Part shown: piece after piece, positions 16,921 to 25,400 of the stretch
Layout: every line of letters begins with the position of its first letter
Numbering within the stretch: position 1 is the stretch's first letter
Source of the DNA: Micromonospora sp. RP3T
Lineage (GTDB): Bacteria > Actinomycetota > Actinomycetes > Mycobacteriales > Micromonosporaceae
Direction: 5' to 3'
Length of the DNA stretch: 64,000 nucleotides
Assembly (NCBI RefSeq): GCF_003027925.1
Contig: NZ_PYPS01000038.1
Span: 1-64,000 of the forward strand
Notes under the pieces: model-generated
Told to the model about the DNA's origin: nothing
What the model saw: the letters and a program-made list of their open reading frames with translations, nothing else
Database searches by the model: none
Program-made: the position numbers and the translations under genes

Positions 16921-17670
16921 ATGTCCGGCCACTCAAAGTGGGCGACCACCAAGCACAAGAAGGCCGTGATCGACGCCAAGCGCGGCAAGATGTTCGCCAA
17001 GCTGATCAAGAACGTCGAGGTGGCGGCCCGCACCGGCGGCGGCGACCCGGCCGGTAACCCGACGCTCTTCGACGCCATCCAGAAGGCCAAGAAGAACTCC
17101 GTCCCGAACGACAACATCGACCGCGCGGTCAAGCGGGGCTCCGGCCTGGAGGCCGGCGGCGCCGACTGGCAGACGATCATGTACGAGGGGTACGGCCCGA
17201 ACGGCGTGGCGATGCTGATCGAGTGCCTGACCGACAACCGCAACCGCGCCGCCACCGAGGTCCGCACCGCGCTGACCCGCAACGGCGGCTCGCTGGCCGA
17301 CGCCGGCTCGGTGTCCTACATGTTCTCCCGCAAGGGCGTGGTGATCGTGCCGAAGACCGGCACCTCCGAGGACGACGTGATGATGGCGGTCCTCGACGCC
17401 GGCGCCGAGGAGGTCAACGACCTCGACGAGGCGTTCGAGGTGATCTCCGAGCCGGGTGACCTGATCGCGGTCCGGACCGCGTTGCAGGACGCCGGCATCG
17501 AGTACGAGTCGGCCGAGTCCTCCCTGATCCCCAGCGTGAACGTGCCGCTGGACGAGGACGGCGCGCGCAAGATCTTCAAGCTGATCGACGTGCTGGAGGA
17601 CTGCGACGACGTGCAGAACGTCTACGCCAACTTCGACGTCTCCGACGAGGTCATGGCCGCGGTCGGCTGA
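16921..17670 (+). CDS. yebC: YebC/PmpR family protein (TACO1 family)
   Basis: 249 aa beginning MSGHSKWATTKHKKA, the family's invariant N-terminus, and keeping the full three-domain length. ATG 16921 follows GGAGG by about 6 nt. Members have been described as transcription regulators and, more recently, as ribosome-associated factors for difficult nascent sequences; the sequence does not decide between these. In many actinobacteria it lies between pdxT and ruvC, as broadly here. A strong terminator follows. Confidence 0.96.
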   Translation: MSGHSKWATTKHKKAVIDAKRGKMFAKLIKNVEVAARTGGGDPAGNPTLFDAIQKAKKNSVPNDNIDRAVKRGSGLEAGGADWQTIMYEGYGPNGVAMLIECLTDNRNRAATEVRTALTRNGGSLADAGSVSYMFSRKGVVIVPKTGTSEDDVMMAVLDAGAEEVNDLDEAFEVISEPGDLIAVRTALQDAGIEYESAESSLIPSVNVPLDEDGARKIFKLIDVLEDCDDVQNVYANFDVSDEVMAAVG

Positions 17671-17688
17671 CCCGCACCCCTGCGACCG

Positions 17689-17722
17689 AACGCCGGACAC
17701 CCTGACCCGGGTGTCCGGCGTT
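17689..17722 (+). terminator. Rho-independent terminator of yebC
   Basis: Perfect 14-bp stem (17689-17702 with 17709-17722, core CGCCGGACACCC), 6-nt loop, followed by TTT. It starts 19 nt after the yebC stop. Confidence 0.85.
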
Positions 17723-17782
17723 TCGCCGTCCATCAGCGCGGCATCGTGGATATACGAATCCTTGTCCGGGAGGTGTATCTCA

Positions 17783-17995
17783 ATGGCGAAGACTCTGCTC
17801 GACCTTGATGAGGATCTTCTTGAGGAGGCGACTGCCGCACTCGGCACCGCAACCAAGAAGGAGACGGTGACCGAAGCGCTCCGGCAGGCCGTGGAGTCCA
17901 GTCGTGAGCGCCGGCAGCGCGCGCTGGCAGACCTCCAAGAGATCGCCGACGAGGGCGGTTTCCACTTCGACCAACTCGACGAGCTGGATCGATGA
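17783..17995 (+). CDS. vapB: VapB-type antitoxin
   Basis: 70 aa from ATG 17783 with GGAGG about 8 nt upstream. The N-terminus MAKTLLDLDEDLLEEA is a ribbon-helix-helix-type DNA-binding arm. The C-terminus (ADEGGFHFDQLDELDR) is acidic, as expected for the part that blocks a PIN toxin. The stop overlaps the vapC start (ATGA). GATATAC (17749-17755) and GTGTATC (17773-17779) form a loose inverted repeat that may be the autoregulatory operator. The name follows the pair, not a strict subfamily match. Confidence 0.9.
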   Translation: MAKTLLDLDEDLLEEATAALGTATKKETVTEALRQAVESSRERRQRALADLQEIADEGGFHFDQLDELDR

Positions 17996-18387
17996 GATAC
18001 CTCGTCGACACGAGCACGTTGGTCCGAATGGTCCGCCGTCAGGTCGACCCGAAGTGGGCCGAGCCGGCCGGTCGCGGCTTGATCGCGATCTGCGACCCGG
18101 TGCTCGTGGAGACGCTCACCATCGCCGACGCCAAGGCCTACGATCGGGCCGAGCGCGGGCTTCGCGATGTGTATCCCTGGGTTACCGTGCCGAAGGACGC
18201 ATGGCAGATGGTGCGCGCAGTGCGGCAGGAACTCGCCACCCACAGTGCCCATGAGGGTCTGTCGGTGGCCGATCACTTGGTGATCGCAACCGCGATTCGC
18301 CTGAAGCTGGTCGTGCTGCATCAGGACGCCGACTTCGAAACCGCGGCGAGATTCGTACCGCAGTTGGGCCAGGAGCGCATCGCCTGA
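17992..18387 (+). CDS. vapC: VapC-type PIN-domain ribonuclease toxin
   Basis: 131-aa PIN domain. The metal-binding acidic residues are present: D6 (LVDTST), E40 (LVETL), D94 (SVADHL) and D112/D114 (HQDADF). Such toxins cleave specific RNAs when the antitoxin is lost. The start overlaps vapB. I recall a vapBC pair next to yebC in M. tuberculosis too (vapBC41), so the position may be ancestral. A 21-bp hairpin follows the stop. Confidence 0.93.
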   Translation: MRYLVDTSTLVRMVRRQVDPKWAEPAGRGLIAICDPVLVETLTIADAKAYDRAERGLRDVYPWVTVPKDAWQMVRAVRQELATHSAHEGLSVADHLVIATAIRLKLVVLHQDADFETAARFVPQLGQERIA

Positions 18388-18410
18388 CCGCCTTCATGAT
18401 CGATTCCAGC

Positions 18411-18458
18411 ACGGCGTAGTGGCGGTATCCCAGACCCGGGATACCGCCACTACGCCGT
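18411..18458. terminator. 21-bp perfect hairpin between convergent genes
   Basis: Arms 18411-18431 and 18438-18458 (core GTAGTGGCGGTATCCC) pair perfectly with a 6-nt loop AGACCC. It lies between the vapC stop and the stop of the opposing small gene, overlapping the latter by 9 nt. There is no clear T-run; it probably acts as a bidirectional terminator. Confidence 0.75.
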
Positions 18459-18704
18459 ACCGGTGCGTCGCCGCTTCGGTTGATCGCTGGTGGTCGACGG
18501 GCGGCGTAGGCCCGCCGGCCGGACGAAGACGGTCCGGCGGGCGACGGCGTCGCCGGTGGCGTCCAGTTCGTAACCCTCCAGCCAGGCCCACCCGTCGTAC
18601 GTGGTCCAGTCCAGTGTCCTGATGACGCGGAACATGATGGGCCGGACGAACTGGACCGAGGCCGCCCGGCTGATCTCCAGCAGCTCCCCGGAGCGCGGCG
18701 TCAC
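18450..18704 (-). CDS. Small protein of unknown function (third of three overlapping genes)
   Basis: 84 aa from GTG 18704, which overlaps the preceding stop as GTGA. It contains a protein-like, Trp/Tyr-rich stretch (IRTLDWTTYDGWAWLEGYEL) and ends in a basic tail. No family recognised. The 3' end runs into the hairpin shared with vapC. Its reality is supported by the double GTGA coupling with the two upstream genes. Confidence 0.7.
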   Translation of the reverse strand: MTPRSGELLEISRAASVQFVRPIMFRVIRTLDWTTYDGWAWLEGYELDATGDAVARRTVFVRPAGLRRPSTTSDQPKRRRTGTA

Positions 18705-18877
18705 CCGCGCTTCCGGTCCCGCCACGCCCGCAGCGTCTCCCCGGCCCGGGCGAGCCGTTCGCAGCCGCCGTCCGGCCGGCACCGGGAACACGCGTCCCGA
18801 TGGTGCAGGTCGACGACGTAGCCGGCCAGGACGACGGCGAACGGCGGCTCGGGCAACCGCTGCTCCGCCCCCGTCAC
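18701..18877 (-). CDS. Small Cys-containing protein (second of three overlapping genes)
   Basis: 58 aa from GTG 18877, coupled by a GTGA overlap to the gene before and the gene after. The sequence AVVLAGYVVDLHHRDACSRC followed by RPDGGCERL shows three closely spaced cysteines and two histidines, so a small metal or zinc site is possible. The C-terminus is basic (LRAWRDRKRG). Function unknown. Confidence 0.68.
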   Translation of the reverse strand: MTGAEQRLPEPPFAVVLAGYVVDLHHRDACSRCRPDGGCERLARAGETLRAWRDRKRG

Positions 18878-19062
18878 GACGCGCCCCGCGAGTGCCCGGT
18901 GCCGTGGCCGGCTCGTCCGTCCCCGGGCCGGTCCGTCGGAGGGTCGTCTGTCGACGCCCCCGGACCGTGCGTGCCGTAGGCGCCGCCCCGGTGCGCGTAA
19001 GCCGGGCGCTGCACCACGTCGACGGGTCCGTCCTGCCGCTGGAACCACTTCCACCGCCCCAT
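18874..19062 (-). CDS. Small Gly/His-rich protein (first of three overlapping genes)
   Basis: 62 aa beginning MGRWKWFQRQDGPVDVVQ, followed by a low-complexity hydrophilic tail rich in Gly, Asp, Thr and His. It opens the three-gene minus-strand operon and is divergent from the XRE regulator gene across 163 bp that contain repeated TGAGAC boxes. Function unknown. Confidence 0.65.
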   Translation of the reverse strand: MGRWKWFQRQDGPVDVVQRPAYAHRGGAYGTHGPGASTDDPPTDRPGDGRAGHGTGHSRGAS

Positions 19063-19125
19063 GCCCACCTCCGGTCTCCTGCCGTCACGATCGGGGACTG
19101 TCGGTGCCTTCTGCAACACTCTCCG

Positions 19126-19212
19126 TGAGACAGTCACCGCAGGGGGCGACTGACGGTTGTTGATGCGGAAGGCGTCTCACGGCAGGCCGGATGAGGCGTC
19201 AGGATGAGACAG
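19126..19212. promoter_or_regulatory. TGAGACAG repeats in a divergent promoter
   Basis: TGAGACAG occurs at 19126-19133 and 19205-19212, and its core is inverted as GTCTCA at 19174-19179. The three sites lie between the small-gene operon and the XRE gene, the expected place for the XRE protein to bind. Confidence 0.4.
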
Positions 19213-19225
19213 CGAGGACGGGCCG

Positions 19226-20092
19226 ATGAACGAAGCGGGATCGACGGTGCCGAGGCGCGAGCTGGGCCGCCTGCTGCGGCAGACCCGGGAGGAGGCGGGC
19301 ATCGGGCTTGAGGCTGCCGCCGCCGAGCTTGAGTGGTCGCGCGCCAAGATGTACCGCATCGAGGCCGGGCAGACGCCCATGCGGGCCCTGGACGTGGACC
19401 AGATGTGCCGGCTCTACCAGGCCCCTCCGGACATGACGGAGGTTCTCGTCAGCCTCGCCCGGGAGTCCAAGAGCAAGGGGTGGTACCACGCCTACGGGGA
19501 TGTGATTCCCCGCTGGTTCGAGCTGTACGTCGGCCTGGAGTCGGCGGCCAGCCGACTACGCACCTACGAGCACGCGTTGGTGCCGGGGCTGCTGCAAACA
19601 CCGGAGTACGCGGCTCAGGTGGCCAGAACGCGGCCGAACGTCTCCGACGACGAGGCGGCGAAAGTGGTGGAGCTGCGCATCGAGCGGCAGCGGCTGCTCA
19701 TCCGGAAGCGACCCGCAGCGCCCGTGCTGGACGCGATCATCGAGGAGGCGCTTCTGCACAAGAACGTGCCCGGAATGCGGGCCCAGATCGACAAACTCGT
19801 GCAGGCCAGCGACGCGCCGAACGTGTCCGTCCGCGTGCTCCCGCTCGGCGGCGCGATCACTCATATAGTGGTTTCCGGCGGTTTTGTCATTCTCGATTTC
19901 CCGTCGAAGGGCGCGAGGTCGGCCGAGCCGACGACGGTCTACAACGAAGGTCTCTCGGGTGCGCTCTACCTCGACCGGATCGACGAGGTGAGGACGTACG
20001 CGGAAGTCTGGAAGGCGCTCGCGGCTCAGGCGTTGGGCGTGGCGGAATCCCGGAAGCTGATGCAGGAGATCAAGGAGAGACACCGTGATTGA
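19226..20092 (+). CDS. XRE-family regulator with DUF5753 domain
   Basis: 288 aa. An N-terminal helix-turn-helix (LGRLLRQTREEAGIGLEAAA to KMYRIEAGQ) is followed by the DUF5753 sensor-like domain with its YEHALVPGLLQTPEYA signature. Actinobacteria carry many such regulators, each paired with a DUF397 protein, as here: the DUF397 gene overlaps the last 8 nt. The ligand is unknown. TGAGACAG sites lie upstream. Confidence 0.94.
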   Translation: MNEAGSTVPRRELGRLLRQTREEAGIGLEAAAAELEWSRAKMYRIEAGQTPMRALDVDQMCRLYQAPPDMTEVLVSLARESKSKGWYHAYGDVIPRWFELYVGLESAASRLRTYEHALVPGLLQTPEYAAQVARTRPNVSDDEAAKVVELRIERQRLLIRKRPAAPVLDAIIEEALLHKNVPGMRAQIDKLVQASDAPNVSVRVLPLGGAITHIVVSGGFVILDFPSKGARSAEPTTVYNEGLSGALYLDRIDEVRTYAEVWKALAAQALGVAESRKLMQEIKERHRD

Positions 20093-20276
20093 TCTGACGG
20101 AAGCGACCTGGCGCACGAGCACCAGGAGCAGTGCCCAGGGCAATTGTGTGGAGGTCGCCGACAACCTCCCCGGTGTGGTCGCCGTTCGGGACAGCAAGGA
20201 TCGGCAGGGCCCGGTCCTGGCCTTCACGCCACGCTCCTGGCAGGCGTTCGTCTCCCACACGAAGTCGGTCGCCTGA
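20085..20276 (+). CDS. DUF397 small protein, partner of the XRE regulator
   Basis: 63 aa starting at GTG 20085 and overlapping the XRE gene by 8 nt, so translationally coupled. DUF397 signature: WRTSTRSSAQGNCVEVAD, then VAVRDSKD and FTPRSWQAFV. These proteins act with their cognate XRE regulator in morphological and antibiotic control in Streptomyces (BldB/WhiJ-type systems); an antitoxin-like or co-regulator role is inferred. Confidence 0.93.
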   Translation: MIDLTEATWRTSTRSSAQGNCVEVADNLPGVVAVRDSKDRQGPVLAFTPRSWQAFVSHTKSVA

Positions 20277-20329
20277 CCCGCCGGCGTCACGCCCACCGAA
20301 ACCGGGCTGACCGGGGCGCAGGCAGCCCG

Positions 20330-20341
20330 TAGCCTGCCGGG
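20330..20341 (+). promoter_or_regulatory. Leaderless -10 box of the GNAT gene
   Basis: TAGCCT (20330-20335) ends 6 nt before GTG 20342, with no ribosome-binding site. Confidence 0.5.
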
Positions 20342-20902
20342 GTGCTCGTACCCGATCTGCCGTTGCGCACCGCGCGCCTGGTGCTGCGTGCCTTCACCGC
20401 CGACGACCTCGCCGTGGTCCGGGACTACCGGGGCCGCCCGGAGGTCACCCGGTTCCTCTACCACCAGCCGTACGACGACGCCGCCGCCCGGGCGGCGATC
20501 GACCGGCTGGTCCGGCGCACCGCGTTGCGCGCGCCGGGCGACGTGCTCAACCTGGCCGTGACGCTGGCGGACACCGGCGTGTTCGTCGGCGACGTGCTGC
20601 TGACCTGGACCAGCGCGGAGCACCGGCAGGGCGAGATCGGTTACGTGGCCCATCCCGACCACACCGGCCACGGCTACGTGACGGAGGCGGCCCGGGAGTT
20701 GTTGCGGCTGGGCTTCGAGGGGCTGGGCCTGCACCGGATCGTCGGCCGGTTGGACGCCCGCAACACCGCCTCGGCCCGGGTGCTGGAACGGTTGGGCATG
20801 CGTCGCGAGGCGCACCTGCGGGAGAACGAGTTCGTCAAGGGCGAGTGGACCGACGAGGCGGTCTACGCCCTGCTGGCGCGGGAGTGGCAGGCGGCGGGCT
20901 GA
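20342..20902 (+). CDS. GNAT N-acetyltransferase, RimJ/RimL type
   Basis: 186 aa. LRTARLVLRAFTADDL at the N-terminus and the acetyl-CoA loop HTGHGYVTEAA identify an Acetyltransf_3 domain. The segment LDARNTASARVLERLGM is the family's C-terminal signature. Likely N-acetylates a protein N-terminus or a small amine; the substrate cannot be told. The mRNA is probably leaderless. Confidence 0.92.
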   Translation: MLVPDLPLRTARLVLRAFTADDLAVVRDYRGRPEVTRFLYHQPYDDAAARAAIDRLVRRTALRAPGDVLNLAVTLADTGVFVGDVLLTWTSAEHRQGEIGYVAHPDHTGHGYVTEAARELLRLGFEGLGLHRIVGRLDARNTASARVLERLGMRREAHLRENEFVKGEWTDEAVYALLAREWQAAG

Positions 20903-20963
20903 CGGCCCGCGTACCGGAGGGCCCGGCGCGCCCTCGACGGGCGGCGCCGGGCCGTCGCACGTC

Positions 20964-21908
20964 TCAGCGGGCGGCCCGCCGCGCCTTGATCATGCTGTCG
21001 GCCACGTCCCAGATCGCGATGACCACGGTGACCACCACGGCGACGCGGGCCACGTCGTCCGCCCCGCCGTCGCGCAGCCAGGTGAACCGTTCGATCAGCT
21101 CCGGGTTGAGCAGCCGGTCGGTGAGCAGCAGCCAGACCACCGGGCCCGCGAACGCCAGGTTGAGCAGCGCGTTGACCGCCACCAGCGGCCAGGTCCAGCG
21201 GCCGGCCCGGTACTTCGCGACCTCCAGGCCGACGGTGGCCAGCAGCACCACGATCAGGGCGGGGAGCCAGAAGCTCCACAGTGCCGGGTCGAGCACCGGC
21301 AGCCGGGAGCCGTCGTCGGTGGCCCAGCGCTGGAAGTGCTGCCCGACCAGGACCGCGACGGTGCCGAGCAGGAAGACGACCGAGGCCACGCTGTCCGGCT
21401 GGCTGATCTGCCGGTCGCGGCTCTCCTCGGGGAGCTGGTCGACGGTCCACTCGGGCAGGCCGAGCGGGGCCCGGGTGCGCTCCAGGATGGCGAAGCTCAG
21501 CGTCACCCAGAACGCGACCTGCACCGCGGTCTGGAGCGCGACCGAGATCGCCGCGCCGATGGCCCGGCCGGGCTCGTCGCCGACGGTGGCCGTGACGAGC
21601 CCGGTGATCACGCCGACCGCCGCCGGGATCCAGGTGAGCAGGGTGCGCAGCAGCCGCCACCAGAGCAGGTAGTAGCGCGGGCCGATGAGCTGGAGCGTGC
21701 GGTCGCTGTAGCGGGCGGCGAGCTGCTCGGGGCGGCCCAGCTCGGTGAGCACCTCGCGTTCGGCGGCGGCGTGGTCCTGCCCGCCGGCGGTCCGGTCGTC
21801 GATCATGTCGGCGATGGAGGCGCGCAGCTCCTCGGCGAGTTCGGCGCGGCGCGGCGCGGGCACGGTCCGCAGCGTGGCCGCCAGGTAACGGTCGGTCAGG
21901 GAACTCAT
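20964..21908 (-). CDS. Multi-span membrane protein with permease-prefix-like N-terminus
   Basis: 314 aa. The first 80 residues (LTDRYLAATLRTVPAPRRAE onward) form the soluble helical domain common to HAAS/DUF1700-like proteins encoded beside PadR regulators. About six to seven transmembrane helices follow. The ATG overlaps the padR stop (ATGA), so the two are coupled. The sensory or stress role is inferred from the PadR pairing; no enzymatic motif is seen. Confidence 0.88.
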   Translation of the reverse strand: MSSLTDRYLAATLRTVPAPRRAELAEELRASIADMIDDRTAGGQDHAAAEREVLTELGRPEQLAARYSDRTLQLIGPRYYLLWWRLLRTLLTWIPAAVGVITGLVTATVGDEPGRAIGAAISVALQTAVQVAFWVTLSFAILERTRAPLGLPEWTVDQLPEESRDRQISQPDSVASVVFLLGTVAVLVGQHFQRWATDDGSRLPVLDPALWSFWLPALIVVLLATVGLEVAKYRAGRWTWPLVAVNALLNLAFAGPVVWLLLTDRLLNPELIERFTWLRDGGADDVARVAVVVTVVIAIWDVADSMIKARRAAR

Positions 21909-22246
21909 CGCCCTACTCCTTCGATCAACTGGGTGACGGACGTCCGCACCGCGGTCAGGTCGTCGAGCAGGCGGCCCAGCACCGTCTCGCCGTCGTCGCT
22001 GGTGCGGTAGAACTTGCGCGGCCGGCTCTCCTCGGTGTTCCACTCGCTGGTGAGCAGGCCCTGTTCCTCGAGCCGGCGCAGCAGCGGGTAGAGCGTGTTG
22101 GCGTCGACCGCGAAGCCGTGCGCGGCCAATCGTTGCAGCAGGGCGTAGCCGTAGTCGGGGCGGCGCAGGGCGACCAGGCTGGCCACCACGACCGTGCCGC
22201 GTCGCAGCTCCTGGAGATGGGTCCGGAGGACCTCGTCGCTGACCAT
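21905..22246 (-). CDS. PadR-family transcriptional regulator
   Basis: 113 aa, winged helix-turn-helix of the PadR type: GTVVVASLVALRRPDYGYAL, DANTLYPLLRRLEEQGLL and RPRKFYRTSDDG. It probably represses its own operon, which includes the membrane protein downstream. A 21-nt imperfect palindrome and a wider inverted repeat lie directly upstream of the start. Confidence 0.95.
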   Translation of the reverse strand: MVSDEVLRTHLQELRRGTVVVASLVALRRPDYGYALLQRLAAHGFAVDANTLYPLLRRLEEQGLLTSEWNTEESRPRKFYRTSDDGETVLGRLLDDLTAVRTSVTQLIEGVGR

Positions 22247-22250
22247 GCGT

Positions 22251-22301
22251 CACACGATACTGTGTGGCACACACTATGGCAACCGGATACAGCATCGTGT
22301 G
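22251..22301. promoter_or_regulatory. Nested inverted repeats, putative PadR operator
   Basis: ATACTGTGTG-G-CACACACTAT (22257-22277) is palindromic except for one symmetric mismatch pair. An outer pair, CACACGATACTG (22251-22262) with CAGCATCGTGTG (22290-22301), matches in 11 of 12 positions. The region starts 5 nt upstream of padR and also precedes dnaE. Confidence 0.6.
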
Positions 22302-22435
22302 GTGTACCTGCTGGGTCGTCGGAGAGACGGCCACCACCGCCGCCCGCGTGGCCAATGGAGCCGCCGAGATCACCTCGGTAGGGTGGGTCGGTCGACTCCG
22401 ACGCAGCTTGATCCACAACCCGGGGGGCGCCACGC

Positions 22436-25400
22436 ATGGGCGATTCGTTCGCGCATCTGCACGTACACACCGAGTACTCGATGCTCGACGGTGCGGCCCG
22501 CCTCAAGGACCTGTTCGCCGAGGCGGCGCGGCTCGGCATGCCGGCCGTGGCGATCACCGACCACGGCAACATGCACGGCGCGAACGACTTCTACAAGCAG
22601 GCCATGGCCGCCGGCGTCAAGCCCATCCTCGGCGTCGAGGCGTACGTGGCGCCGGAGTCGCGCTTCCACAAGGCGCGGGTGAAGTGGGGGCGCCCCGAGC
22701 AGAAGAGCGACGACGTCTCCGGCAACGGCGCCATCACCCACATGACCATGTGGGCGGCGAACCGCACCGGCCTGCACAACATGTTCCGGCTCAACTCCCG
22801 CGCCTCGATGGAGGGCCACTACGTCAAGTGGCCCCGGATGGACATGGAGCTGATCGCCGAGCACGCCGAGGGCATCATGGCCACCACCGGCTGCCCCTCC
22901 GGCGCGGTGCAGACCCGGCTGCGGCTCGGCCAGTTCGACGAGGCGCTCAAGGTCGCCGCCGCGTACCAGGACATCTTCGGCAAGGAGAACTACTTCCTGG
23001 AGATCATGGACCACGGCCTCGACATCGAGCGCCGGGTCCGCGACGGGCTCACCGAGATCGCCCACAAGCTCGACATCCCGCCGGTGGTCACCAACGACTC
23101 GCACTACACGCACGAGGCGCAGGCCGAGGCGCACGACGTGCTGCTCTGCGTGCAGACCGGCAGCAACGTCGCCGACCCCAACCGGTTCCGCTTCGAGGGC
23201 GGCGGCTACTTCGTCAAGTCCGCCGACCAGATGCGCGCGGTCGACTCGTCCGAGCTGTGGCAGCAGGGCTGCCGCAACACGCTGCTGGTGGCCGAGAAGG
23301 TCGACCCGACCGGCATGTTCACGTTCCACAACCTGATGCCGCGGTTCCCGATCCCGGACGGCGAGACCGAGGAGTCCTGGTTCCGCAAGGAGACGTTCGC
23401 CGGGCTCAAGCGCCGCTTCCCGAACGGCATCCCGGAGGGCCACGTCGTCCAGGCCGAGTACGAGCTGGGCGTCATCATCCAGATGGGCTTCCCGTCCTAC
23501 TTCCTCGTGGTCGCCGACTTCATCCAGTGGGCGAAGAGTCAGGGCATCGCGGTCGGCCCCGGCCGTGGCTCGGCGGCCGGCTCGCTCGTCGCGTACGCGT
23601 TGGGCATCACCGACCTGGACCCGATCCCGCACGGCCTGATCTTCGAGCGGTTCCTCAACCCCGAGCGCGTCTCGATGCCGGATGTCGACATCGACTTCGA
23701 CGAGCGTCGGCGCGGCGAGGTGATCAAGTACGTGACCGACAAGTGGGGTGAGGACAAGGTCGCGCAGATCGCCACGTTCGGCACGATCAAGGCGAAGGCC
23801 GCGATCAAGGACTCGGCCCGGGTCCTCGGCTTCCCGTACGCGGTCGGCGACCGGATCACCAAGGCCATGCCCCCGGCGGTGATGGGCAAGGACATCCCGC
23901 TCTCCGGCATCTTCGACCCGAAGCACCCGCGCTACGCCGAGGCGGGTGAGATCCGCGGCCTCTACGAGACCGACCCGGACGTCAAGAAGGTCATCGAGAC
24001 CGCGAAGGGCATCGAGGGCCTGATCCGGCAGACCGGTGTGCACGCGGCCGGCGTCATCATGTCCGCCGAGCCGATCATCGAGCACATCCCGCTGATGCGG
24101 CGCGACGCCGACGGCGTCATCATCACGCAGTTCGACTACCCGACCTGCGAGTCGCTCGGGCTGCTGAAGATGGACTTCCTCGGCCTGCGCAACCTGACCA
24201 TCATCGACGACGCGGTGAAGAACATCCAGCTCAACCACGGCAAGGAGCTGGACCTGCTCGGCCTGCCGCTGGACGACAAGCCGGCGTACGAGCTGCTCGC
24301 CCGCGGCGACACGCTGGGCGTGTTCCAGCTCGACGGCGGGCCGATGCGCTCGCTGCTGCGGATGATGAAGCCGGACAACTTCGAGGACATCTCCGCCGTG
24401 CTGGCGCTCTACCGGCCCGGCCCGATGGGCGTGGACTCGCACACCAACTACGCGCTGCGCAAGAACGGCCTCCAGGAGATCACCCCGATCCACCCGGCGC
24501 TGGAGGAGCCGCTGCGCGAGATCCTCGCCCCCACCTACGGCCTGATCGTCTACCAGGAGCAGGTGCAGCGCGCCGCGCAGATCCTCGCCGGCTACACGCT
24601 CGGCCAGGCCGACCTGCTGCGCCGCGCGATGGGCAAGAAGAAGAAGGAGATCCTGGACAAGGAGTTCGTCCCGTTCCGGGACGGCTGCCGCGAGCGCGGC
24701 TACCCCGACGACGCCATCCAGGCGGTGTGGGACGTCCTGGTGCCGTTCGCCGGCTACGCGTTCAACAAGGCCCACTCCGCCGCGTACGGCCTGGTGTCGT
24801 ACTGGACCGCCTACCTGAAGGCGCACTACCCGGCGGAATACATGGCGGCGCTGCTCACCTCCGTCGGCGACGACAAGGACAAGATGGCGCTCTACCTGTC
24901 CGAGTGCCGCCGGATGCGGATCCAGGTCCTGCCGCCGGACGTGAACACCTCCGCCGGCCCGTTCACCCCGGTCGGCAAGGAGATCCGCTTCGGCCTCGGC
25001 GCGGTCCGCAACGTCGGCGCGAACGTGGTCGCCTCGATCATGCGGTGCCGTGAGGAGAAGGGCGAGTACGCCGACTTCTACGACTTCCTCTCCAAGGTCG
25101 ACGCGGTGGCCTGCAACAAGAAGACCATCGAATCGCTGATCAAGGCCGGCGCGTTCGACTCGTTGAAGCACCCGCGCAAGGCCCTGCTCGCCGTGCACGC
25201 CGACGCCATCGACGCGTACGCCGACGTCAAGCGCAAGGAGGCGGTCGGCCAGTACGACCTGTTCGGCGCCGGGTTCGGCGACGCGGACGCCGGCGGCAGC
25301 ACCACGGTCATGCCGGTCATCGCGGACAGCGAGTGGGACAAGCGCGACAAGCTGGCGTTCGAGCGCGAGATGCTCGGCCTGTACGTCTCCGACCACCCGC

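Noticed and set aside
16504..16969. Short reading frames between the VirD4-like operon and yebC
   Set aside because: They lack ribosome-binding sites and protein-like composition, and one simply extends yebC upstream of its clear GGAGG/ATG start.
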